Source: Planctomycetota bacterium (GTDB lineage Bacteria; Planctomycetota; E44-bin39). From it: a stretch of DNA of 64,000 nt. Under the pieces are notes generated by a model, which saw only the letters and a list, made by a program, of their open reading frames with translations, did not search any database and was not told the DNA's origin. The position numbers and the translations under genes are program-made. The stretch is taken from the NCBI GenBank assembly GCA_004376375.1, contig SOJX01000142.1:30330-94329 (forward strand). Direction: 5' to 3'. Of the stretch, positions 34,213 to 43,101 are shown in pieces (within the stretch, counting starts at the first letter, position 1; every line of letters begins with the position of its first letter).

Positions 34213-34226
34213 AAGTTGGGAAGCTT

Positions 34227-35141
34227 ATGGATGACACTCCTCTTGCGGTTACCGGAAACCGGTTGGAAACGATAATGAACGAAAAAAAAGATCCCCAACC
34301 AGAAGCGATGGCGCGCCTTGAAGAAATGCTTCGCATCTTCAACGAGACGACCGCGAAGCTCGAGGCTACGCAGGCCGCGCTTCAGGATAAGGTCCGGGAA
34401 CTACAGTCCGAGCTTGCTGAAAAGAACCGGCTGCTGGCTCGTAAGAACCGGCTGGCCGCGCTGGGGGAGATTGCCGCCGGCGTCGCACACGAGATCCGCA
34501 ACCCGCTGGGCGGGATCGGGCTGTACGCCGATATGCTTGCAGGAAAGCTCGAGGGAAACCCGTCACTGGCGGTTGTCGAGAAGATTCAGCGCGGCGTTCG
34601 CACCCTGAACGATCTTGTTGAAAAGCTGCTGCTTTACACTTCCGGCGTTACGGCGGACTTCGGCGAGACAGACCTTAATCTCATATTGGACGAAGCCTTT
34701 GTTTTTGCGGCAGCGGAGATTGAAAAAGCAGGAATTATCGTGAACCGTCCTGACCCGGGCGAGAGTTTCCCGATTGTCGCTGACGAGCAGCTGATAATGA
34801 GGGCTTTTCTGAACGTGATTCTCAACGCGGTCCAGGCAATGGGCAAGGATGGTGAGTTGACCGTAAATATCGGTCTGGAAGGCGACGAAAAAGAGGGAGC
34901 CTATATCATTACTCTTACCGATAACGGGCCGGGTATCCCACAGGAAGAATTAGACAGGATTTTTGACCCGTTTTTTACAACCAGGTCAGGCGGAACGGGA
35001 CTGGGCCTTGCGATAACGGCCGGATGCGTTGACGCGCACAGGGGCCGGATCAAGGCCAGAAACACTGCTGAAGGCGGCGCTCAATTCGTTTTTATACTGC
35101 CCTGCCGGCCTGACCGGATACAAGCGGAGGATGAGGAGTGA
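34227..35141 (+). CDS. Soluble sensor histidine kinase, FlrB/FleS-like
   Basis: 304 aa, no membrane helix. Residues 25-75 form a coiled coil. The phosphoacceptor box GVAHEIRNPLGG (H88) starts the DHp domain; the ATPase part has NVILNAVQAM (N-box), DNGPGIP (G1), DPFFTTR (F-box) and GGTGLGLAI (G2), all intact. It overlaps the response regulator by 3 bp, so they are translationally coupled partners. Cytoplasmic kinases of this build control sigma-54 flagellar genes in Vibrio, Pseudomonas and Campylobacter; the genes next door support the same role. Confidence 0.88.
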   Translation: MDDTPLAVTGNRLETIMNEKKDPQPEAMARLEEMLRIFNETTAKLEATQAALQDKVRELQSELAEKNRLLARKNRLAALGEIAAGVAHEIRNPLGGIGLYADMLAGKLEGNPSLAVVEKIQRGVRTLNDLVEKLLLYTSGVTADFGETDLNLILDEAFVFAAAEIEKAGIIVNRPDPGESFPIVADEQLIMRAFLNVILNAVQAMGKDGELTVNIGLEGDEKEGAYIITLTDNGPGIPQEELDRIFDPFFTTRSGGTGLGLAITAGCVDAHRGRIKARNTAEGGAQFVFILPCRPDRIQAEDEE

Positions 35142-36481
35142 GACGTATCCTCGTCATTGACGACAAAGACCTGATGCGCGAATCGCTCGCCGATACGCTG
35201 CAGGGCTCGGGCCATGCGGTTATAGCCTGTGCGAGCGGCGAGGAGGGTGTGAAGGCAGTCTCCGTGAACAATTTCGACCTTGTGATAACTGATCTGAAAA
35301 TGCCGAAGATGAGCGGTATCGATGTCGTAAAGGCGCTCAGGAAAATCGACCCCGACGTACCGGTCGTCGTTATTACCGCTTACGCCACTATTGCGACAGC
35401 CGTCGCAGCCATGAAGGAGGGCGCATTCGATTACATCCAGAAGCCGTTCAAGGCCGATGCGCTCGACGTAATTGTGAAAAAAGCGTTCGAGCTCGTGGAC
35501 CTCAGGCGCGAGAACGAGTATCTGCGCGGCGAATTGAAGGACCGGCTGTCCGAGGAGTTTGTGCTCGGAAACTCGTCGGCCATGGCCGGGGTTGCCCGCC
35601 TGATTGAAAAGGCGGCAACTTCGCCGGCGACTGTTCTGATTACGGGCGGCAGCGGCACCGGCAAGGAGCTTGTGGCACGGGCGCTGCACTTCCGCGGCCC
35701 AAGACGCTCGAAGCCGTTTGTCGCCGTCAACTGCGCGGCGCTGTCGTCGGGCGTGCTCGAGAGCGAACTCTTCGGGCATGAGCGGGGCGCGTTCACTTCC
35801 GCGACCGAACAGCGCAAAGGCAGATTTGAAGTGGCCGACGGCGGCACCATCCTTCTCGACGAGGTTTCGGAGATGGATGACGAGTTGCAGGCCAAACTGC
35901 TGCGCGTGCTGCAGGAAAAGACATTCGAGCGCGTCGGCTCAAATACGCCGATTACCGTCGATGTCCGGGTTGTGGCGACGACCAACCGCGACCTGCCGAG
36001 GGCCGTGGCGGAAGGCAGCTTCAGGGAAGACCTCTATTACCGTCTGAACGTAATAAACATCAATGTGCCTCCTTTGCAGGAGCGCCTTGAAGATGTCGAA
36101 CCGCTTGCGATGCATTTTCTGAAGAAGTCCGGTTCACAGATAAAGCTTGCGCCGGATGCGCTTCATGTGCTGATGGAGTACTCATGGCCGGGCAATGTGC
36201 GGGAGCTCGAGAATATTATCGAGCGTGCGGTCGTTCTGTCCTCGTCCGAAGTGATTACGGCGGCAGATATCGCATCAGGCCTGGGCGGCGTCTACTCCTC
36301 GGCAGGCAGGCTGGAGGCGCTTGTAAGGAAAGCGCCGCTGGAGGAGCTGGAGCGTTTTGTCATCGAGGAGCGGCTGAAACAGCTTGGCTGGCATCAGGAG
36401 AAGACCGCCAAGTCGCTAAGTATTGGCGTACGCACACTTAGGGATAAAATAAAGAAATGGGATTTGAAGAAAAATCCCTAG
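35138..36481 (+). CDS. NtrC-family sigma-54 activator, FlrC/FleR-like
   Basis: 447 aa; GTG start overlapping the kinase stop (GTGA). Receiver domain with phosphoacceptor D52 in TDLKMPKMSG. AAA+ domain from about 135 with Walker A GGSGTGKE (170-177), Walker B GGTILLDEV and the arginine-finger region FREDLYYRLN. The sigma-54 contact loop is GAFTSA (217-222) instead of GAFTGA. A Fis-type HTH closes the protein (HQEKTAKSLSIGVRTLRDKI). It should activate the sigma-54 promoter at 36674 when phosphorylated. Monitors hook-basal body stage in related systems; here that is inferred. Confidence 0.9.
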   Translation: MRRILVIDDKDLMRESLADTLQGSGHAVIACASGEEGVKAVSVNNFDLVITDLKMPKMSGIDVVKALRKIDPDVPVVVITAYATIATAVAAMKEGAFDYIQKPFKADALDVIVKKAFELVDLRRENEYLRGELKDRLSEEFVLGNSSAMAGVARLIEKAATSPATVLITGGSGTGKELVARALHFRGPRRSKPFVAVNCAALSSGVLESELFGHERGAFTSATEQRKGRFEVADGGTILLDEVSEMDDELQAKLLRVLQEKTFERVGSNTPITVDVRVVATTNRDLPRAVAEGSFREDLYYRLNVININVPPLQERLEDVEPLAMHFLKKSGSQIKLAPDALHVLMEYSWPGNVRELENIIERAVVLSSSEVITAADIASGLGGVYSSAGRLEALVRKAPLEELERFVIEERLKQLGWHQEKTAKSLSIGVRTLRDKIKKWDLKKNP

Positions 36482-36673
36482 AAAGCATCAGAAACCGGCG
36501 GATTCTGCCTGTGCAAAGCAGAATTTGCCTACAAAGTAAAAACGACACACAGGGTAGAAGTTACACAGAAAACTAAAATAGTTTTCCAAGTTTTGCCATA
36601 ACTCTCTGTTAGGCTGAGGGTAAAGGAAACGTTAATAAACCGCAGCAACGAACCGAAGAAAGTTTTTTGAATG
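36482..36673. other. Upstream activating region of the flagellar operon
   Basis: No gene. It holds the two inverted repeats described in the next entry. Confidence 0.5.
36502..36586. promoter_or_regulatory. Two inverted repeats, candidate activator binding sites
   Basis: ATTCTGC-N9-GCAGAAT (36502-36524) and GAAAACTA-AAA-TAGTTTTC (36568-36586, perfect). They lie 90-170 bp upstream of the sigma-54 promoter, the usual distance for enhancer sites of NtrC-type activators. They have different sequences, so at most one is likely to be the activator's site. Confidence 0.45.
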
Positions 36674-36688
36674 CGGCACCTGATTTGC
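36674..36688 (+). promoter_or_regulatory. Sigma-54 (RpoN) promoter of the flgB operon
   Basis: CGGCACCTGATTTGC: GG at 36675 and GC at 36687 with exactly 10 bp between, and GGCAC-N5-TTGC matching the consensus TGGCAC-N5-TTGC at all but the first base. About 70 bp upstream of flgB. Confidence 0.75.
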
Positions 36689-36758
36689 GTTAGACAGTTC
36701 GGAGACTTTCTCTGGATAGATAATGCATTAATAATAGATAAGCGCGGAGACAGTTGAG

Positions 36759-37196
36759 ATGTTTAAAACGATGTTCACGAAAGGCGCGATACCGGGGCTG
36801 CTGGCAGCGGCTTCGTTTACTGCTCAGCGCCACGTTACGATTCTGAATAACCTTGCGAACGTCGATACGCCGTTTTACGTTGCACAGGACCTTCCGGTCA
36901 GGGAATTTCAGAAGCAGCTCCGCGATGCATTCAGGAAACGGGAGAAAGGAAACCCGCGCGCGTTTAACCTGAAGCCGACCCGGATGATACCGATAAACCG
37001 CAACGGGTTCCCTCGCGCGAGAACGGTCACGGCGGAATCGGTAGGGCAGCTTCGCCACGACATGGGTACCGTCGACCCCGACATGGAAGCCGCGAAGCTT
37101 GCAAAAAACGCGGGTTTGCATATGGGACTGCTGAAACTTCTGACGCATCAATACGGGCTGATCAGCGACGCGATTGTCGGTCGTCCGCGGGCATAA
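36759..37196 (+). CDS. flgB: Flagellar proximal rod protein FlgB
   Basis: 145 aa. Typical rod-protein N-terminus with FTAQRHVTILNNLANVDTPFY (the NNLANxxTPxY motif) and C-terminal helix ending LLTHQYGLISDAIVGR. First gene after the sigma-54 promoter. It forms the base of the rod with FlgC and FliE. 20 bp precede flgC. Confidence 0.93.
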   Translation: MFKTMFTKGAIPGLLAAASFTAQRHVTILNNLANVDTPFYVAQDLPVREFQKQLRDAFRKREKGNPRAFNLKPTRMIPINRNGFPRARTVTAESVGQLRHDMGTVDPDMEAAKLAKNAGLHMGLLKLLTHQYGLISDAIVGRPRA

Positions 37197-37216
37197 TTTA
37201 AGGGGAGAGAATAACC

Positions 37217-37621
37217 ATGAGTTTCTTCGCATCTTTGGACATCAGCGCATCCGCACTGCGGGCACAGAGAATCCGGCAGACGGTTGTCGCAAATAACCTG
37301 GCAAACGCAAACACGACCCGCGGCGAGCACGGGGAACCGTACCGGCGGCAGGAAGTCGTTTTCCAGACCGGCGTTCCCGACAAAGGGATGGCACGCGGCG
37401 TACATGTGGCGGCCGTTATTCCCGACCAGAGCGATTTTATCCGGGTATACAAACCCGGACACCCGGACGCGGATACCGACGGCATGGTAAGGATGCCCAA
37501 CGTGAACGCTATTATCGAAATGGTTGATATGATGACCGCGATGCGCTCGTACGAGGCGAACGTGACCGCGATGGACGCAACAAAATCGATGTTTACACAG
37601 GCTTATCGCCTTCTGGCATAA
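37217..37621 (+). CDS. flgC: Flagellar proximal rod protein FlgC
   Basis: 134 aa, normal length. N-terminal SALRAQRIRQTVVANNLANANTT and C-terminal VNAIIEMVDMMTAMRSYEANV with the final KSMFTQAYRLLA are diagnostic. Exported without a cleaved signal. Confidence 0.95.
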   Translation: MSFFASLDISASALRAQRIRQTVVANNLANANTTRGEHGEPYRRQEVVFQTGVPDKGMARGVHVAAVIPDQSDFIRVYKPGHPDADTDGMVRMPNVNAIIEMVDMMTAMRSYEANVTAMDATKSMFTQAYRLLA

Positions 37622-37649
37622 ACTGCGGAAATGCGGATAGGAGCCCCCA

Positions 37650-37961
37650 ATGGTAGATGGAATTGACCCGGGAATGATACGGCCGATCCAGCCGTCCGGG
37701 GACCCTGGAAAATCGAAGGGTCTGGACAAGACGGCGGACGGGAAGTCGTTCCAGGATGTATTCAACGAGGCGATCAACCGCGTCAACGAACTGCAGCTCG
37801 GCGCGAACAAGGCCATACAGGACATTGCCACCGGCGATGCGGAAGACCTTACCGAGGTACTTAACCAGGTCAAGCAGGCGGAGCTTGCATTCGACCTGCT
37901 CATGCAGATACGCAACCGGCTGATCGACGCCTACGAGGAAATCAACCGGATGAGGATATAA
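37650..37961 (+). CDS. fliE: Flagellar hook-basal body protein FliE
   Basis: 103 aa. The C-terminal two-thirds has the FliE pattern: FQDVFNEAINRVNELQLGAN, then DLTEVLNQVKQAELAFDLLMQIRNRLIDAYEEI. It joins the MS ring to the rod. Third gene after the sigma-54 promoter. Confidence 0.94.
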   Translation: MVDGIDPGMIRPIQPSGDPGKSKGLDKTADGKSFQDVFNEAINRVNELQLGANKAIQDIATGDAEDLTEVLNQVKQAELAFDLLMQIRNRLIDAYEEINRMRI

Positions 37962-37963
37962 AT

Positions 37964-38034
37964 AAGCTGTCAGCTTTCAGCATTCAACTGTCAGCAAAGA
38001 AAGCTGACGGCTGACAGCTGATAGCTGAACGCTA
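37964..38034. repeat. Inverted pair of GCTGTCAGC-word arrays
   Basis: Left arm AGCTGTCAGCTTTCAGCATT and onward to 37995; right arm 38002-38034 with GCTGACGGCTGACAGCTGAT words. The two arms pair almost fully around AAAGAAA. It lies between fliE and fliF inside the operon; same words as at 17990. Confidence 0.9.
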
Positions 38035-38056
38035 AATGAGAGGGGGGATTTGGAAA

Positions 38057-39727
38057 ATGGATTTTCTGCTGAAAATTGGCCGGAATATAAGCGACCTTGT
38101 CCGGCGGATGTCATGGATGCAAAGGCTGTCGGTGGTCGCGCTCGTTGTCGTGCTGATTGCAGCCGTTTCGGTTCTGATCAGTTATTCAATTGGAACGGAG
38201 TGGGTGCCGCTGTTCGACAGGGCGGCGATGGGCCCGGAGGACGCAAAGGAAGCCATGCGACGGATCGAGGAATCAGGAGTCCGGTATCGTGAGGTGGGCG
38301 GTCAGGTTTCCGTCCCCAAGGAGTCCCGATACAGGCTGGCCTCGACCACCTTCCTGTTCGACAGGTCCTTTTCGAAGCAGGCAAAACAGGAAATTTACAA
38401 CTGGCTCTGGGTCTCCGATTTCGGCGAAACGACCGAAAGGCTCAGGCTCCGCTACCAGTACTCTCGTGAAGCAGACCTGGCGATATGTATCCGCTCGATT
38501 CCCGAGGTCGAGGACGTCTCGGTAAAAATAACCGAGGCAAAGAAGCGCCTTATCTTTCAGCAGGAGGAACCCTCAAAGGCCTCCGTGATCCTCAAGCTGA
38601 AGGCCGGTATCGAGCGGCTGCCGCGGGAACGGGTGGAAGGAATCGCCCGCCTGCTCGAGGGAAGCGTCAGCAATCTCAAGGCTGAAAACGTCAATATTAT
38701 CGCGGACGGGCGGCCGTACCGCATGCCGCCGGAAGATTCGGAATTTGCCGCCGGAACCCTTTTGATGGAACAGAAGGTAAACGCCGAAAACCACCTGGCA
38801 AGGAAGATTGAAAAGGCAATCGGTATCGGTGAGGCAATCGTCACCATAGACATCGACAAGGAACAGATAGCGGAGCTGCGGGAAGAAGGCCCCGACTCCG
38901 ATAAAACGATGATCGAAAGCGTTAAGGTTTCGAAGGAAGAAACGACGGGCGAAAAGAGCGGCGGACGGATCGGGGCACGGCCCGCCTCGGGAAAGCAGGG
39001 GACGGCGATTACCGGCGCGGGAACCACTCATACAAAGGAAGAGTTCGAAGCGTTTGCGTATCCATACATAAAGTTTATGAGACAACTGCCTACGCCCGGG
39101 CTTCCGGGGAAGATGGGGAACGTTTCCGCGACCTTGCGGGTCGCACTCACCGATATCCCCTTTCAAAGCGGCATCGTAAATTTTGACTTCGGTTGCACGA
39201 CGCATACCACCGAACTCGAGGATTGGAAAAACAAAACCAAGACCGTTGTGAAAAATATCTGCCAGACAAGTCTGGACAAGGTCGCCATCAACGTCGTGCC
39301 GACCAAGAGGATTGTCCAGCCTGAAATCATTCTCACGACGTGGCAGAAGATTGCCGGCTGGTGGGCCGAGCACTGGAGCAAGGCGATGCTCGGACTTCTT
39401 GCCATGATCGCGGTGATATTCGTCGCATACAGCGTAACGAAGACCGCGCCCAGGGAAGTCAGGACCGAGGAGGTCGCAACGGTGGCAATGCTCGAAGGTA
39501 CTGACGTCGATGAAGAAGAGGAAGAGGAAGAGGAGGAAGAGGAACCGGTCAGCAAGCCCAAGGCGAAACTCCGGCCTGACGAGCCGGAGATTACTCTGGA
39601 TGAACCGGAGGTGTCGGTGCGCGATCAGCGCCTGACGCTTATGAAGGCAAAAGTGCAGGAGGCCGTCGCGGAGGATCCAAGGAAGGTCGCCGCGCTCCTG
39701 CGTTCATGGATAAGACAGGAGCTGTAA
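38057..39727 (+). CDS. fliF: Flagellar MS-ring protein FliF
   Basis: 556 aa from ATG 38057; an upstream in-frame start at 38036 overlaps the repeat. Two membrane helices frame the ring-building domain: about 25-45 and 455-475. WVPLFDRAAMGPEDAKEAMR near residue 52 and VKITEAKKRLIFQQEEPSKASV near 165 match FliF. The C-terminal tail (LMKAKVQEAVAEDPRKVAALLRSWI) is the FliG-binding segment. An acidic run of Glu residues near 490 is unusual but fits a flexible cytoplasmic link. Confidence 0.95.
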   Translation: MDFLLKIGRNISDLVRRMSWMQRLSVVALVVVLIAAVSVLISYSIGTEWVPLFDRAAMGPEDAKEAMRRIEESGVRYREVGGQVSVPKESRYRLASTTFLFDRSFSKQAKQEIYNWLWVSDFGETTERLRLRYQYSREADLAICIRSIPEVEDVSVKITEAKKRLIFQQEEPSKASVILKLKAGIERLPRERVEGIARLLEGSVSNLKAENVNIIADGRPYRMPPEDSEFAAGTLLMEQKVNAENHLARKIEKAIGIGEAIVTIDIDKEQIAELREEGPDSDKTMIESVKVSKEETTGEKSGGRIGARPASGKQGTAITGAGTTHTKEEFEAFAYPYIKFMRQLPTPGLPGKMGNVSATLRVALTDIPFQSGIVNFDFGCTTHTTELEDWKNKTKTVVKNICQTSLDKVAINVVPTKRIVQPEIILTTWQKIAGWWAEHWSKAMLGLLAMIAVIFVAYSVTKTAPREVRTEEVATVAMLEGTDVDEEEEEEEEEEEPVSKPKAKLRPDEPEITLDEPEVSVRDQRLTLMKAKVQEAVAEDPRKVAALLRSWIRQEL

Positions 39728-39730
39728 ATC

Positions 39731-40759
39731 ATGGATGATTCCAGAGCCTATTTCCGCGGGCAGGAGCTTTCAGGGCTGAGGAAGGCCGCTGTTTTCCTGC
39801 TCTCTCTTGATCAGGAGCTTGCCGCTACCGTGCTTTCAGGCTTGGAGAAGGACGAAATCGAGACGCTGTCGCTCGAGATCGCGCGTATCCGCAATATCGA
39901 AAAGTCGGAACGCGACGTCGTCCTCGAGGAATTCTATCACCTCGAGCTCGCCCAGAAGTATGTCGCGCAGGGCGGGCTGGCTTACGCCAAGACCCTGCTT
40001 GAAAAATCGCTGTCGCCCAATGACGCCGCAAAGGTTTTGGAAACATTGGAGCATTCGATCCGCTCGGTCCCGTTCAACTTCCTGCGGAAGGCGGAGGCGG
40101 AGAACCTCCTGACGTTTATCCAGGACGAGCACCCGCAGACGATTGCGCTTATCCTTTCGCACCTCACGCCGGCAAAGGGCTCGGAAATACTCAAGGGACT
40201 GCCGGCGGAGAAGCAGGTGGAGGTTATAAAGCGCATTGCGACGATGGAGCACACCTCGCCGGAGGTGATAAACCAGGTCGAGCGCGCGCTGGAAAAAAGG
40301 CTGGCCGCAATCGTTACACAGGAGTTCCAGGAGGCGGGCGGCATAGAATCCGTGGCCGAGATGCTCAACGTCACCGACCGCTCAACCGAAAAGACAATCC
40401 TCGAAAACCTGGAGGAAGAGGACGCCGAGCTGGTCGAGCAGATAAAGAAACTGATGTTTGTCTTCGAGGACATACTGAAGGTCAACGACCGCGGTATCCA
40501 GGCCCTTTTGAAAGAGATCGACAACGAGGAACTCGCGCTTTCTCTCAAAACGGCAAGCCCCGAGCTCAGGGAAAAAATCTTCAAGAACATGTCGGATCGT
40601 GCGACCGAGCTCATAAAGGAAGAGATGGATTACATGGGTCCTGTCCGGCTTTCCGACGTGGAGGCCGCCCAGCAGACCATCGTCGACGTCGTCAGGCGGC
40701 TGGAAGAGACCGGTGAGGTCATCATCCACGGACGTGGAGAGGGCGAGGTAATAGTTTAA
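39731..40759 (+). CDS. fliG: Flagellar motor switch protein FliG
   Basis: 342 aa, 3 bp after fliF. The EHPQTIALILSHL motif of the middle domain and the C-terminal motor domain (VNDRGIQALLKEIDNEELALSLKTAS...DYMGPVRLSDVEAAQ) with its alternating charged residues are intact. It contacts FliF above and the MotA stator for torque. The loop before the next gene has a GCGCGC hairpin. Confidence 0.96.
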   Translation: MDDSRAYFRGQELSGLRKAAVFLLSLDQELAATVLSGLEKDEIETLSLEIARIRNIEKSERDVVLEEFYHLELAQKYVAQGGLAYAKTLLEKSLSPNDAAKVLETLEHSIRSVPFNFLRKAEAENLLTFIQDEHPQTIALILSHLTPAKGSEILKGLPAEKQVEVIKRIATMEHTSPEVINQVERALEKRLAAIVTQEFQEAGGIESVAEMLNVTDRSTEKTILENLEEEDAELVEQIKKLMFVFEDILKVNDRGIQALLKEIDNEELALSLKTASPELREKIFKNMSDRATELIKEEMDYMGPVRLSDVEAAQQTIVDVVRRLEETGEVIIHGRGEGEVIV

Positions 40760-40796
40760 TAACGCGCGCCTGAAATGCGCGCCCGGGAAAATTTCA

Positions 40797-41648
40797 ATGA
40801 CAAATCCGAAAATCATCAAATCAACCGAGGGTGCCCGGAGCCGACAGGCCAAGTCGTTTGTTTTCGAAGACCTCGAGGGCGAGGCAAAGGCGATTATCCT
40901 TGATGCGCGAAGAAGGGCAGAAGAGGTCATAAAAGAGGCCCTCAGCATTCTCCGGGCCGCAAAGGAAATGACCATCGCCGCCGAGAACAAGCGAAGTGAA
41001 CTCGCAGCGCGCGAGCGCGAAATCGGGAAGCTGGCACGCCAGGCAGAGGATAAAGGCTACAAGGAAGGCTATGATAAGGGACGCGAGGAAGGTTACCCCG
41101 AGGGCGTCCAGGAAGGCCGGCAGTCAGCGGTGGAAATCGTAAAAAAGGAAATATCGGAGCAGGTCCGGGAGGAAGCGGGCGCCCGGATAAAAGAGAAAAC
41201 CGCGCACCTCGCCGACACTATTGCACAGATTGCTGAAAAGATTGAAGACGAGGCCGAGCGGCTGAAAACCACATCGCGCGAAGACCTTATCAAACTGGCC
41301 ATCGCCCTGGCCGAGCGCATTGTGAAAAAGGAAATAGCAATCGACCCGGGCGTTGTCAGGTCGAACGTCCAGAAAGCGGTTGAGCTTTCGATACAGAAAT
41401 CAGACATCGAGGTCGTCGTTAACCCGGCGGACCGTGAATTGATAGAAGACTATGCCGGCCACATTACCGAGACTTTCGCAAGGGTCAAGCGCGTCAAGGT
41501 GGTGGCCGATGATTCCGTGTCTCTGGGAGGCTGCCTTGTGCGTTCGGGCGGCGGTGTCGTGGATATGCAGATCGAGACCCAGCTCGAGGAAATCAAAAGG
41601 CGGCTTATCGGAAGCGAGTTTGAAGGTGAGAGCGAGCTTCGACTATAA
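40797..41648 (+). CDS. fliH: Flagellar export ATPase regulator FliH
   Basis: 283 aa. The central part carries the GxxxG run typical of FliH (YKEGYDKGREEGYPEGVQEG), preceded by coiled coil. The C-terminal domain (LIKLAIALAERIVKKEIAIDP, SLGGCLVRSGGGVVDMQIETQ) matches FliH/SctL. It binds FliI and links it to the C-ring. It overlaps the chosen fliI start by 23 bp. Confidence 0.92.
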   Translation: MTNPKIIKSTEGARSRQAKSFVFEDLEGEAKAIILDARRRAEEVIKEALSILRAAKEMTIAAENKRSELAAREREIGKLARQAEDKGYKEGYDKGREEGYPEGVQEGRQSAVEIVKKEISEQVREEAGARIKEKTAHLADTIAQIAEKIEDEAERLKTTSREDLIKLAIALAERIVKKEIAIDPGVVRSNVQKAVELSIQKSDIEVVVNPADRELIEDYAGHITETFARVKRVKVVADDSVSLGGCLVRSGGGVVDMQIETQLEEIKRRLIGSEFEGESELRL

Positions 41649-43101
41649 CTCATGCATCGCGTCGCTTGAAGACTATATGCCGGCGAAGATTACCGGCGAG
41701 GTCAGCCGCGTCGTAGGCCTGGTCGCCCACGTACGCGGTATCGTGGCGCCGGTCGGCTCCCTGCTTGTTATCGAGCATCCCGAGGGAGAGATCGAAGCCG
41801 AGGTGATAGGCTTCACCGAGGACAATGCGATCGTGATGCCTTTCGGCGCGATTCGCGGCGTGGCGCCCAGCGCAAATGTGAGGCTCATATCACCTTCCCA
41901 GCAGGTTCCGGTCTCCGACGCACTGCTTGGGCGGGTCATCGACGGTCGCGGCAGACCGATGGACGGAAAAGGGCCTGTGCCGGATTGTATTATGAGGCCG
42001 GTTTATGCTCCCGGCCCCGACCCGCTTGACCGTACGCCGATAGACGAGGTCCTGGCAACCGGGGTGCGTTCCATCGACGGCCTTATGACATGCGGCAAGG
42101 GACAACGCGTCGGGCTCTTTTCAGGCTCCGGCGTCGGAAAGTCGGTATTGCTCGGAATGATCGCACGGTTTACATCCGCGGACGTCGTCGTTATCGCCCT
42201 GGTTGGAGAGCGCGGGCGCGAGGTCAGGCAGTTTATCGAGCGCGAGCTCGGCGAGGAAGGCATGAAGCGGGGGGTCCTGGTTGTCGCCACGAGCGAGCAG
42301 CCTGCGCTAATGAGAGTCAAGGCGCCCTTCGTCGCCACCGCGGTAGCGGAGCACTTTCGCGACAGGGGGAAAAACGTCCTGCTTCTCATGGATTCCTTAA
42401 CGAGGATGGCGTATGCGCAACGCGAGATCGGGCTTTCCGCCGGCGAGCCGCCTGCGACGAAGGGGTATCCGCCGAGCGTGTTTGCGGCGTTTCCGCGCCT
42501 CCTGGAGCGCGCGGGCAGGATTGCAGTAGGCTCGATAACCGGTTTCTACAATGTCCTTGTTGACGCTGACGACATCAACGAGCCGGTTGCCGACGCGGTG
42601 CGCGGGATAATCGACGGGCACGTCTGGCTTTCGCGCGACCTGGCGAATCGCGCGCATTACCCGGCGGTTGACGCGCTCCAGTCGGTATCGCGGGTCATGA
42701 TCGACGTTACGGAAAAAGAGCACCAGGAATACGCGAGCGAGATTCTGGGAATGCTTGCGGTTTACCGCGACGCCGAGGACCTGATTAACATCGGCGCTTA
42801 CGCGAAGGGCTCGAACCCTGAGATAGACCGCGCGATTGCCAAAATGCCTGAGATTGTTCGTTTTCTGCGGCAGGACCTTTTTGAAAAGAGCACTCTCGAG
42901 GATGCGGTTACCGGTATTCGCAATATTGTGAAAGGCGCAAAACCGGTTGAAGCGTCCGGTGAATCCGCCGATGCGCCGTCAGCCGGCAGGGCCGCCGGGC
43001 CCGGACCGGCCTCCGGCCTGGCGGGATTTCAGGCGCCGGGCCTGATTCCCGGCGTGGCGCCGCCGTCCGCAAAACCTGAGGACGCGGAGGGGGCTGCGTA
43101 A
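41626..43101 (+). CDS. fliI: Flagellum-specific ATPase FliI
   Basis: 491 aa from a GTG at 41626. I chose it because it gives the usual N-terminal helix before GEVSRVVGLVAHVRG; ATG 41677 is the alternative. Walker A GLFSGSGVGKSVLLG, GERGREVRQFIE, Walker B LLLMDSLTRMAYAQREIGL are all intact and of the T3SS ATPase type. The last 50 residues form a Pro/Ala/Gly-rich tail not found in most FliI proteins. It powers export with FliH and FliJ. Confidence 0.94.
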   Translation: MRASFDYNSCIASLEDYMPAKITGEVSRVVGLVAHVRGIVAPVGSLLVIEHPEGEIEAEVIGFTEDNAIVMPFGAIRGVAPSANVRLISPSQQVPVSDALLGRVIDGRGRPMDGKGPVPDCIMRPVYAPGPDPLDRTPIDEVLATGVRSIDGLMTCGKGQRVGLFSGSGVGKSVLLGMIARFTSADVVVIALVGERGREVRQFIERELGEEGMKRGVLVVATSEQPALMRVKAPFVATAVAEHFRDRGKNVLLLMDSLTRMAYAQREIGLSAGEPPATKGYPPSVFAAFPRLLERAGRIAVGSITGFYNVLVDADDINEPVADAVRGIIDGHVWLSRDLANRAHYPAVDALQSVSRVMIDVTEKEHQEYASEILGMLAVYRDAEDLINIGAYAKGSNPEIDRAIAKMPEIVRFLRQDLFEKSTLEDAVTGIRNIVKGAKPVEASGESADAPSAGRAAGPGPASGLAGFQAPGLIPGVAPPSAKPEDAEGAA

